5,602 nucleotides of DNA from Flavobacteriales bacterium. GTDB taxonomy: Bacteria > Bacteroidota > Bacteroidia > Flavobacteriales_D > Sanyastnellaceae. Each line of letters opens with the position of its first letter. The stretch's first letter is position 1. The stretch lies in the NCBI GenBank assembly GCA_027488055.1, contig JAIYCK010000227.1:1-5602 (forward strand), given 5' to 3'. Positions 1 to 5,602 of this stretch are shown piece by piece. Under the pieces are notes generated by a model. The model was not told the DNA's origin and searched no databases. It saw only the letters and a program-made list of their open reading frames with translations. Position numbers and translations under genes: made by a program.

Positions 1-132
1 AATAGAGGAGTCGGCCTTCAGAATATGTTCAGTCGCATCAACTCAATCGGTGGTAATTATAGTCTCAGCACAGCAGAAGGTCAAGGTGTTCGATTACGGA
101 TCAGTGTGCAACTGCCTGTTAGGTCGATTTAA
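1..132 (+). CDS. Sensor histidine kinase, C-terminal fragment (5' end outside window)
   Basis: Frame 1 is open from the window edge to a TAA at 130-132 and gives 43 residues that match the end of a histidine kinase ATPase (HATPase_c) domain. The G2-box is visible as G3-V-G5-L-Q-N8-M, followed by S-R12-I, a GG pair at 17-18, the loop G27-Q-G29 and the final strand ending L38-P39. In the family this region closes the ATP lid and binds nucleotide during autophosphorylation. The spacing (GxGLxNM, then an SRI helix, GG, GxG) is most like the HisKA_3/NarX or LytS type common in Bacteroidota two-component systems. The usual Thr after the last glycine loop is Val30 here, a mild deviation. The sensor region, phospho-acceptor His and partner regulator would lie to the left, so signal and targets cannot be stated. 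The last 14 bp overlap the 3' end of the convergent acyltransferase gene. Confidence 0.85.
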   Translation, partial: NRGVGLQNMFSRINSIGGNYSLSTAEGQGVRLRISVQLPVRSI

Positions 133-1207
133 CTTTTTCGGCACCAATGTATTTGTCGCGCCAAACCAAGAACGGTTTTTCGATCCACCTGTGCATCGCA
201 TAAGCCAATAAATACGACATGATCCAAAAGACAAAGAAAGCATTGACGCCCCTGCATGCAGAAAAAGATTCGCTCAATATTGCAATGAAGCCGCAAACCA
301 AGGTCAAGTTCACGAGATAAATGCTGTATGAAATTCTTGAAGTAAAAGTCAAGAAAGCAACAAACCTGTTTTGTGTGATATTCCAATCACACACCCAAGG
401 AATCAACAAGGCCATAGACATTGACACAATCGTAAAATAGGGAACTTGTTTGAAATACGATTGATTGGACAAATCCAGCGCACTCAAGGCCATGATGATT
501 GTGAGGCCTATCCCAAATAAAGATCTTTTGAATCGTATTATTCGGTGCGTTCGCATCCAATACACAAGAAACAAACCAATCGCAATGGAGTCCCAGCGTA
601 GGATGACCATTTTACGAATGCGGACGTCCATCCAAAAATCATCCAAAGCGGGGTTGAATGCCAAATGCCGACCAATGATGGCGGCAAGGAGCATAAGACT
701 CGTGGACCAGAGATAAGCACGCTGGCCAGTTGTCCATCGCGTGAGTATGCAAATCGCCAATGGCCAAAGAAAGTAGAACCACTCCTCCACCGCTAAACTC
801 CATGATTCCCAGAAAAAACCGACGAGTGGTTGAAACAGATTCTGATAGAAGAAAACATATGACCACCAATTTACATGGTCAGTATGAAAAACAGGCCATA
901 TGAGACCAAGCATAGCGAGCAAAAACAACGTCACATAATAGGCAGGTAAAGTACGCAGCCACCGCCGTCTTATGAAGGTCCAATAGGCCGACCAATTCAA
1001 TTTAGGGTTGGATTCTAGCTCACGAAGCATGAGCCCACCAATCAAAAATCCGCTCAATACAAAAAACAAGTCCACCCCATCAAAAGGTTTGAAAGAGAAT
1101 ACAGCATACCATTGGCTTTCTTTGAGAAAAACCAACGAATGACTCCACATCACCAACAAGATGGCCAATGCCCGTAGTATATCCAACCCCACTACTCTAT
1201 TCTTCAT
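119..1207 (-). CDS. Acyltransferase 3 family membrane protein (OafA/YrhL-like)
   Basis: This 362-residue polytopic membrane protein has about ten hydrophobic segments. It carries the acyltransferase-3 signatures in order: G7-L-D-I-L-R12-A-L-A with the conserved H23 at the end of the first helix; G44-V-D46-L-F-F-V-L-S52-G-F; the basic loop around 80-85 leading into L87-P88-A-Y-Y; W136-S-L-A-V-E141-E142; R204-W-D-S-I-A-I-G; S293-Y-S-I-Y-L near the C-terminus; and E343-K-P345. The family moves acyl groups, often acetyl, across or at the inner membrane onto sugars of O-antigen, exopolysaccharide, peptidoglycan or glycolipids; R12 and H23 are the residues expected to be essential. The length fits a complete single-domain member with no fused SGNH domain. 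The substrate cannot be read from the sequence. The ATG start overlaps the TGA of the DUF1272 gene (ATGA), so the two are probably co-transcribed and translationally coupled. The 3' end overlaps the sensor-kinase gene by 14 bp. Confidence 0.95.
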   Translation of the reverse strand: MKNRVVGLDILRALAILLVMWSHSLVFLKESQWYAVFSFKPFDGVDLFFVLSGFLIGGLMLRELESNPKLNWSAYWTFIRRRWLRTLPAYYVTLFLLAMLGLIWPVFHTDHVNWWSYVFFYQNLFQPLVGFFWESWSLAVEEWFYFLWPLAICILTRWTTGQRAYLWSTSLMLLAAIIGRHLAFNPALDDFWMDVRIRKMVILRWDSIAIGLFLVYWMRTHRIIRFKRSLFGIGLTIIMALSALDLSNQSYFKQVPYFTIVSMSMALLIPWVCDWNITQNRFVAFLTFTSRISYSIYLVNLTLVCGFIAILSESFSACRGVNAFFVFWIMSYLLAYAMHRWIEKPFLVWRDKYIGAEKVKST

Positions 1208-1494
1208 CGTTGAGCAGATGGTACTGTTTTAAACTGTGATAATTTGATCTGATGTGCCGCTATATCGACTGGTTTTACATGCCGATGGGCTTGCGTGGGA
1301 TATTGGATTAATTTACTCGCTGGACGAATGGGTCTTCGCACCAACTCCCCTCCACAGTTGGGACACATGCCTTTCAATATCGATTCGCTGCAGCCTGCAC
1401 AAAAGGTGCATTCAAAGCTGCAAATCATTGCATCCAAGGCATCAAAAGGCAAATCTTTATCACAATTTTCGCAGCATGGTCTGATTTCAAGCAT
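1204..1494 (-). CDS. DUF1272 domain-containing cysteine-rich (probable zinc-binding) protein
   Basis: This 96-residue protein starts at the ATG whose complement is 1492-1494. An in-frame TTG 15 bp upstream (1507-1509) could add five residues, but DUF1272 proteins normally begin with the M-L-E-(L/I)-R-P seen here. The first 55 residues fit the family closely: R5-P with C7, C8 and C11; D21-A-M-I-C25-S-F-E-C29-T-F-C32-A-G-C35; then C44-P-N-C47-G-G and a basic R-R-P-I-R-P stretch. The nine cysteines are arranged like zinc-ribbon or treble-clef ligands, so metal binding is likely. The biological function of DUF1272 is not established. The remaining 40 residues are polar with several His and Lys; the K-x-x-x-x-P and R-H-V-K-P pattern recurs in family members. 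No signal peptide or membrane segment is present, so it is presumably cytoplasmic. It is the first gene of a two-gene unit with the acyltransferase and is divergent from the oxygenase operon. Confidence 0.88.
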   Translation of the reverse strand: MLEIRPCCENCDKDLPFDALDAMICSFECTFCAGCSESILKGMCPNCGGELVRRPIRPASKLIQYPTQAHRHVKPVDIAAHQIKLSQFKTVPSAQR

Positions 1495-1580
1495 GGCAGC
1501 AAAATACAAAATAAATGGAACTTGATTTTATTTAGCCCCTCGGTTTCGCTGCGTCCTGTGGAGAATTTGTGAATAAATCC

Positions 1581-1609
1581 TTGAAATCCCTTCATTTATT
1601 GTATATTTG
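1581..1609 (+). promoter_or_regulatory. Bacteroidota-type promoter for the oxygenase-S1-deacetylase operon
   Basis: TTG at 1581-1583 and TATATTTG at 1602-1609 are separated by 18 nt. This matches the Bacteroidota primary-sigma consensus (TTG at about -33, TAnnTTTG at about -7). Transcription should start near 1614-1617, leaving a leader of about 25 nt before the ATG at 1641. This position favours the ATG at 1641 over the upstream in-frame GTG at 1569, which would lie before the promoter. The divergent intergenic region spans 1495-1640 (146 bp). On its minus strand I found only partial -7-like TATTTTG strings close to the DUF1272 start, without a paired TTG, so the promoter of that unit is unassigned. 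Confidence 0.7.
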
Positions 1610-1640
1610 CAGCCCCTTTGGTGATAAAAGCCAAATACAC

Positions 1641-2234
1641 ATGCTCACGGACAATCAGTTGAATCATTTTCAGGACAACGGATTTATCATCATCGATGAT
1701 TTATCAGAGCGTGTTATCCCCCAATTTTTGTGTGATCAAATAGATGAATTAGTAGCCGCTTCCCTTATGAAGCAAGCCACTATTGGCAAAGCTCAGTTCA
1801 ATCAAATCAATACAAGCGAACGAGGAGATCTGATTCATTGGGTGGACCCCAATAATTGCGATTCGACGACCACGACTTTACTTGAGCACCTCGATGAGAT
1901 CAAAATGGATTTGAATCGATCCTTCTATTTAGGACTGCGCGATTTTGAATGTCATCTTACTCAATATCCCATTGGAACGTATTATAAAAAACACGTGGAT
2001 CGTCACAAAAACGGATCCTCGCGTCGCGTTTCCGTCGTCTATTATTTGAATCCCACATGGACACGAGGTGACGGTGGCGAACTTGTCATCTACACCAATG
2101 ACCAAAGTATTCGCGTCGAACCTGTCTTCGGACGATTGGCCTTGTTCCTGTCTGAATTAGAACACGAAGTATTACCTACCTCCATTGTACGTAAAAGCCT
2201 AACAGGATGGATGTTAACAGAAGAAATAATATAA
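1641..2234 (+). CDS. 2-oxoglutarate/Fe(II)-dependent oxygenase, prolyl-4-hydroxylase-like
   Basis: This 197-residue protein has a double-stranded beta-helix oxygenase core in its second half. The iron-binding triad is visible as H118-x-D120 and H175, and R184 lies nine residues later in R-K-S-L-T-G-W, the position that binds the 2-oxoglutarate carboxylate. Other P4Hc hallmarks are Y109-P-x-G-x-Y-Y before the HxD, the strand S-V-V-Y-Y-L-N (131-137), and G143-D-G-G-E-L (143-148). The family couples 2-oxoglutarate and O2 to hydroxylation. Bacterial members of this SM-20/EGLN-like size class include enzymes that hydroxylate prolines in proteins such as EF-Tu, but this substrate is unknown. The protein is cytoplasmic, with no signal sequence. 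The start is the ATG at 1641, just after the promoter; an in-frame GTG at 1569 would add 24 residues, including a Cys and a run unlike the family, and precedes the promoter. The S1-protein gene follows after 16 bp, indicating co-transcription. Confidence 0.92.
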   Translation: MLTDNQLNHFQDNGFIIIDDLSERVIPQFLCDQIDELVAASLMKQATIGKAQFNQINTSERGDLIHWVDPNNCDSTTTTLLEHLDEIKMDLNRSFYLGLRDFECHLTQYPIGTYYKKHVDRHKNGSSRRVSVVYYLNPTWTRGDGGELVIYTNDQSIRVEPVFGRLALFLSELEHEVLPTSIVRKSLTGWMLTEEII

Positions 2235-2250
2235 TAAATATACCATTTTC

Positions 2251-3444
2251 ATGAGTCAAACGATTACACCCGGACTGATCCAAACATTGCCAGTATATGA
2301 TACCCATGATCATGGGTATTTATTGGGTGAAGAAGCCTTTACTATTTTCTTACCCTCCAGAGGTTTAAAAAAGGAAGAGGCCGACCAAGACGAGTATAAA
2401 GTCTTTGTATTTTACAATGAGAACGGCGAATTGGAAGCAACGACAAAATTACCGGTCGTTCAAGTCAATGAAGTCGATGTCTTCCGAGTAAAAAATGTAA
2501 ATACCATGGGTGCCTTTATTGATATTGGCACTGCTCGTGATATTCTGCTTCCCAACAAGGAAATGAACGAACCTTTGGAGGCGGGCTTTACTATTCTGGC
2601 GGGTTTGCTCGATGATAAGTTGAGCGGTCGTTTGTACATGACGCAAAAAATAAATGGTTTCTTTCCCAATACAGATATTCCCTTTGAGCGCGGTGATGAA
2701 GTGGAATTGTTGATCGGTGAGAAAATCGAAGTCGGTCGTCGTGCATTGGTGAATCAGAAATACATGGCGGCGCTATTCCGCGCTGAAATGACTTTCAATG
2801 TAAAACTCGGCGATCGTGTCAAAGGATATATCCGCAAAATCGAAGGAAAAAGTATTTTGGTAAGTATGCAGCGAGAAGGCATGTTGCTACTTGAGGATGC
2901 ACAAAAAAAATTATTGGGTTATTTGGAGGCCAACAACGGCTATGTCCGTCTCAATGACGATACAGATCCAGAAGAAATCAAACGCCGTTTGCACATGTCC
3001 AAAAAGACATTCAAGAAGGCGGCAGGTATGCTCTACCGTGATGGAAAAGTCATCTTGTCAAAGTTTGGTGTAAAGATCAATCAATCAGGTGAATTGCCAT
3101 CGGCTGAGGAACTTGCCAAATGGGCTCCAAAAGAAGAACTCATTGAAAGACCCGCTCCACAGCGAAGCACCTATTACCGCAGCAATGATCAACGAGGAGA
3201 GCGACCACAGCGCAATTACCGCAACCGCGATGAGCAGTCAAGTAGCAATGAAAAGCGCCCCTATAATCCAGCACCACGGAACGATCGCCCCATCAGAAAC
3301 AATGACAACGAACGTGGGTACAGTAACACACGTCCGCCTCGTGAACGTTCAAGCGAGCGCTCATCTGAGCCCTTCTCTGATCGTGAAAAGAAATCGCTCC
3401 GCGAATTAAAGGCACCATCTTCCAAAAAGCCGAATCAAGGTTAA
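2251..3444 (+). CDS. CvfB-type S1 RNA-binding protein with long arginine-rich tail
   Basis: This 397-residue protein matches the CvfB/YitL architecture over about 275 residues. It has an N-terminal S1-like barrel (about 3-66). A second S1 domain follows (about 68-133), with V-N-T-M-G-A-F-I-D-I-G and D-I-L-L-P at 83-101. A third S1-like region (about 140-207) includes G187-D-R-V-K-G-Y-I. A winged-helix domain (about 212-275) contains L-L-G-Y-L-E and S-K-K-T-F-K-K-A-x-G-x-L-Y. In Staphylococcus aureus CvfB binds RNA and affects virulence gene expression; the exact role in Bacteroidota is not defined. The rest (about 280-397) is predicted disordered, rich in Arg, Asn, Ser, Pro and Glu, with 19 arginines between 300 and 384 and no hydrophobic core. 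Typical CvfB proteins stop near 280-300 residues, so the tail is an add-on that probably helps RNA binding or condensation. The ATG at 2251 follows an AT-rich leader without a Shine-Dalgarno. No separate promoter is evident, so it is likely expressed with the oxygenase gene. Confidence 0.9.
   Translation: MSQTITPGLIQTLPVYDTHDHGYLLGEEAFTIFLPSRGLKKEEADQDEYKVFVFYNENGELEATTKLPVVQVNEVDVFRVKNVNTMGAFIDIGTARDILLPNKEMNEPLEAGFTILAGLLDDKLSGRLYMTQKINGFFPNTDIPFERGDEVELLIGEKIEVGRRALVNQKYMAALFRAEMTFNVKLGDRVKGYIRKIEGKSILVSMQREGMLLLEDAQKKLLGYLEANNGYVRLNDDTDPEEIKRRLHMSKKTFKKAAGMLYRDGKVILSKFGVKINQSGELPSAEELAKWAPKEELIERPAPQRSTYYRSNDQRGERPQRNYRNRDEQSSSNEKRPYNPAPRNDRPIRNNDNERGYSNTRPPRERSSERSSEPFSDREKKSLRELKAPSSKKPNQG
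2300..2319. repeat. Perfect 20-bp palindrome inside the S1-protein gene
   Basis: The half-site ATACCCATGA at 2300-2309 is followed directly by its exact reverse complement TCATGGGTAT at 2310-2319. It covers codons 17-23 of the S1-protein gene (D-T-H-D-H-G-Y), starting 50 nt into the coding sequence. The flanking bases (g on the left, t on the right) do not extend the symmetry. As DNA it could be a dimeric-protein operator. As RNA it could fold into an 8-bp stem closed by a GAUC tetraloop. The symmetry is directly seen; any function is inference. Confidence 0.6.
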
Positions 3445-3479
3445 AACCATTGGATTTGCTTAGTAGGTATCGACATCAT

Positions 3480-4406
3480 ATGCAATGGCTTCTGGCCGAA
3501 GGACTATTTAGAAGTGGGCTATATGTTCATGTGAAAGGACTTCAGCGCAAGAGAGCCATGCTTATGTTTCATTCCATATTGCCTGAGCGCAACCTTGAGC
3601 TGCATTTGCGCAACAATTCAATTGCAGAGTTGACTCGCACAGTGCACATATTGAAAAGAATGGGCTCCATTGTGTCCGTAAAACAATGGATGGAAGCAAG
3701 TGAACCCAATCAATTTGCGATCACATTTGATGATGGTCTATTGAATAATCTCAATTACGCAGCTCCCGCATTGGCAAAGCTCCATGTCCCCGCTTCGTAT
3801 TATATCAATACGTCCTATGTGGCAGGCAATGCATTTGTATGGCCTGAAAAATTATCATTGATGACGCGTGATCATAAGGGCACTTTGCATGCACGTGGAC
3901 AATATTACATTGGGCATGCGCACAATCGCTGGCACAATCGCGATACAGGTTCGACCATGGTCAGCGATTGGATGAGTTTATCCATGGAAGATATTGAGCA
4001 CGCTTTGAACGAAATTGAAATTCAGTGCGGTGGAATGGAGCTTCTTGAAGCACATCGCGTAATGAAAGGTGAAGAAATTAAAATCCTTAGCGCTATGCCC
4101 GGTGTTACCATTGGAAGCCACGGGGTCGATCATCGAGACATGACCACGCTGAGTGAAGCAGATTTAAGAGATACCCTTCTGACTAGTAAAACATATTTGG
4201 AGCAGTGCGCTGGTCAAAAGGTGGATGAGTTGGCTTTTCCTTTCGGTGCAACCAATGCCTTTGTTTGTGACATTGCTCGTAAGCAAGGTTATACCCATTT
4301 AATTGGTGTGAATGCAGAGAAGGCCTCTCCTCAAATCGCAATGAGATATGGAATCTACAACCATTTGCCCATAAGTATACAACTGAAGTCCATGCTCAGC
4401 GAATAA
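3480..4406 (+). CDS. Polysaccharide deacetylase family protein (NodB homology, CE4)
   Basis: This 308-residue protein (from the ATG at 3480) has the carbohydrate esterase 4 motifs. An early strand M28-L-M-F-H-S is followed by I81-T-F-D84-D85-G86 (catalytic base and metal Asp), S213-H214-G-V-D-H218 (metal-binding His pair) and L-A-F253-P-F-G256 (motif 3, with Ala where many members have Arg). The family removes N- or O-acetyl groups from glycans such as peptidoglycan, poly-GlcNAc or exopolysaccharide precursors. About 125 residues separate motifs 1 and 2, longer than in minimal NodB domains. This insert holds an F-V-W-P-E-K segment like those in deacetylases of surface-polysaccharide clusters. 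No signal peptide or membrane anchor is obvious, so a cytoplasmic role or unrecognised export is possible. A TTG at 3450, only 5 bp after the S1-gene stop, would add ten residues; the ATG is preferred because about 27 residues before the first strand is normal. The 3' end overlaps the convergent PKD gene by 11 bp. Confidence 0.88.
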   Translation: MQWLLAEGLFRSGLYVHVKGLQRKRAMLMFHSILPERNLELHLRNNSIAELTRTVHILKRMGSIVSVKQWMEASEPNQFAITFDDGLLNNLNYAAPALAKLHVPASYYINTSYVAGNAFVWPEKLSLMTRDHKGTLHARGQYYIGHAHNRWHNRDTGSTMVSDWMSLSMEDIEHALNEIEIQCGGMELLEAHRVMKGEEIKILSAMPGVTIGSHGVDHRDMTTLSEADLRDTLLTSKTYLEQCAGQKVDELAFPFGATNAFVCDIARKQGYTHLIGVNAEKASPQIAMRYGIYNHLPISIQLKSMLSE

Positions 4407-5602
4407 GAGCAATGGTACCCGAAAATTCGTGGATTGTTCCTGTTAGATCTTGCGCAGTTACGCGGTATTGATAGATCCCGTTGGGTGCAAAGTAATCAGA
4501 GTCCACCTCCGATTCCCCGACCCATGGCTGACTCAAATCAGTATTTGAATAGCACAGCTCGCCCCAGCGGTTATAGATATTCAATTCATAGGATTCCACC
4601 CCAGTCATCTCTGGCATCCATGTATCATTCATCCCATCACCATCAGGTGTGAAGGCATTGGGCGCAAAAAACAAGAAGCCTTGCACTACGATAGTCCCTG
4701 AAACACTCGTCCCGCAGCCCCACTCATTCAACACATATTGCGTGATAGTATGGATACCGGCTTCATTGAAGGCATAGGTTCCGTCGCATTGATCCAATGT
4801 ATTGCCATCGCTCATTATGTACAAACATTCTGAAGCATCCGGGCTAGTGCTTTGTATTACGATGGTTGGATCCAGAATACTCACTACTGTGGGGTTGGCC
4901 ATAAACGAGGCTGTTGCCGCAGGATGAATGACCACTGCATTGGGCAGCTCGATGGTTTGCGATTGAATGCACCCAAAATTGGTATAGGCCACTACTTCAA
5001 TATTATATGTTCCAGGATTTGTATACGTATGCGTCAGGGCTGGAGCATAGCTCAAATTTCCATCGTCCAAATCCCAGATATAGTATACCGGCACTTCGCT
5101 CTCACTGGTAATTTGGAGGTTGACCGATTCTCCGGGACAACCTTCTGAGGGTTCATAGATTACAGCATTGTTGAACTCCTCCACTACCCATACACTGTCA
5201 GTGTAGGATTCCAAACATCCATTTTCGGCAATGGTGAGGGTTACTTCATATATACCGGGTTCGTTAAAATGCACATTCGAGGCGAGCGAATTGGAAGTGG
5301 AAACGGGAATTCCATTTTCAAAAGACCATGAGATGGACGCGTTGGCCGTACTTGCGCCGATGGCCTGAAAATCGAAATCGTGAGTGAGAAAACATTGCGG
5401 ATCTTGGGCTGCAAAAAAGGGTTCCAATTCGCCAAAAATATCAATAGCCATACTCGCCGAATCGGGGCAAGTGAAAGGAGCCGTTGTCAATAAGGTCACT
5501 ACATAGTGGCCTGTATCGGGATATGTGAAAGTTGGATTTTGTAGAATTGAAACATCGCCCGTACCAATGGTTCCGAAATTCCAATAGTAATCTGTTGCGT
5601 TG
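4396..5602 (-). CDS. Secreted PKD-repeat protein with T9SS type B (CHU_C) sorting domain, 5' partial
   Basis: The frame is open from the right edge to a TGA at 4396-4398, giving 401 residues; the start is outside the window. A GTG at 5497-5499 is internal, because the codons before it continue a PKD domain (Y-Y-W-N-F-G, then N-P-T-F-T-Y-P-D-T-G-H-Y). Four PKD-like modules are visible at about 1-55, 57-140, 143-222 and 224-308. They carry the W-x-F/W-D-L-D-D-G strand, the F/Y-x-x-x-G-x-Y/H turn and a recurring aromatic or Asn-Gly-Cys near each end; the fourth is degenerate. The final 93 residues form the gliding-motility CHU_C domain (TIGR04131-like): F-A-P-N-A-F-T-P-D-G-D-G-M-N-D, then I-Y-N-R-W-G-E, P-N-G-I-Y-Q-Y, and a C-terminal G-T-I-A-L-I-R. 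In the family this domain directs outer-membrane passage through the type IX system and surface attachment or release. Such proteins are usually large adhesin-like or motility-associated surface proteins; the specific role is unknown. Confidence 0.93.
   Translation of the reverse strand, partial: NATDYYWNFGTIGTGDVSILQNPTFTYPDTGHYVVTLLTTAPFTCPDSASMAIDIFGELEPFFAAQDPQCFLTHDFDFQAIGASTANASISWSFENGIPVSTSNSLASNVHFNEPGIYEVTLTIAENGCLESYTDSVWVVEEFNNAVIYEPSEGCPGESVNLQITSESEVPVYYIWDLDDGNLSYAPALTHTYTNPGTYNIEVVAYTNFGCIQSQTIELPNAVVIHPAATASFMANPTVVSILDPTIVIQSTSPDASECLYIMSDGNTLDQCDGTYAFNEAGIHTITQYVLNEWGCGTSVSGTIVVQGFLFFAPNAFTPDGDGMNDTWMPEMTGVESYELNIYNRWGELCYSNTDLSQPWVGESEVDSDYFAPNGIYQYRVTAQDLTGTIHEFSGTIALIR

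Noticed and set aside
1504..1525. Tandem TATTTTG-like strings on the minus strand just before the DUF1272 start, possibly its promoter.
   Set aside because: They match TAnnTTTG only partly (one T short), no TTG sits at the right distance upstream, and the region is simply AT-rich.
1254..1525. Plus-strand open frames of about 76 codons across the DUF1272 gene.
   Set aside because: They are shadows of the minus-strand gene, which has a recognisable cysteine pattern; their translations show no family features.
1534..1617. Repeated AGCCCCT at 1534-1540 and 1611-1617 as possible regulator sites.
   Set aside because: Seven bases repeated twice in the intergenic region is weak, and the flanks do not match.
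3089..3409. A 106-codon plus-strand frame overlapping the S1-protein tail.
   Set aside because: It is an alternative reading of the low-complexity tail region with no start signal or recognisable domain; the tail frame continues uninterrupted from the S1 domains.
4403..4440. Possible terminator hairpin at the deacetylase/PKD junction (CAAT...ATTG arms, CGAA..TTCG core).
   Set aside because: Arms are only four bases with mismatched interior and no T-run follows on either strand.
4852..5148. A 98-codon plus-strand frame opposite the PKD gene.
   Set aside because: It is antisense to clear PKD modules and its translation has no family resemblance.

Overview
The window looks like an ordinary chromosomal segment of a Bacteroidota bacterium, probably a flavobacterium-like or cryomorph-like lineage; the sequence does not fix the genus. 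Three things point there. The protein at the right edge is a PKD-repeat protein ending in a type B sorting domain of the type IX secretion system (gliding-motility CHU_C family). A near-perfect Bacteroidota promoter (TTG, 18 nt, TATATTTG) lies at 1581-1609. No gene start shows a convincing Shine-Dalgarno sequence. I see no IS element, CRISPR array, RNA gene or sign of recent transfer.

Layout, left to right. (1) 1-132, plus strand: the last 43 residues of a sensor histidine kinase ATPase domain. (2) 119-1494, minus strand: a two-gene unit of a small cysteine-rich DUF1272 protein and a membrane acyltransferase of the OafA/acyltransferase-3 family, joined by an ATGA stop/start overlap. (3) 1495-1640: a divergent intergenic region holding the plus-strand promoter. 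(4) 1641-4406, plus strand: a likely three-gene operon of a prolyl-4-hydroxylase-like 2-oxoglutarate/Fe(II) oxygenase, a CvfB-type multi-S1 RNA-binding protein with a long arginine-rich tail, and a NodB-type polysaccharide deacetylase. (5) 4396-5602, minus strand: the C-terminal 401 residues of the large secreted PKD/CHU_C protein, whose start lies beyond the right edge.

The genes do not form one obvious pathway. The acyltransferase and the deacetylase both suggest modification of cell-surface or exported glycans. The oxygenase and the S1 protein are a possible functional pair in translation or RNA biology, because bacterial and eukaryotic relatives of such oxygenases hydroxylate translation proteins; that link is inference from adjacency only. 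Packing is tight: both convergent junctions overlap inside coding sequence (14 bp and 11 bp).

The most unexplained signal is a perfect 20-bp palindrome at codons 17-23 of the S1-protein gene. No clearly novel multi-gene system is evident.
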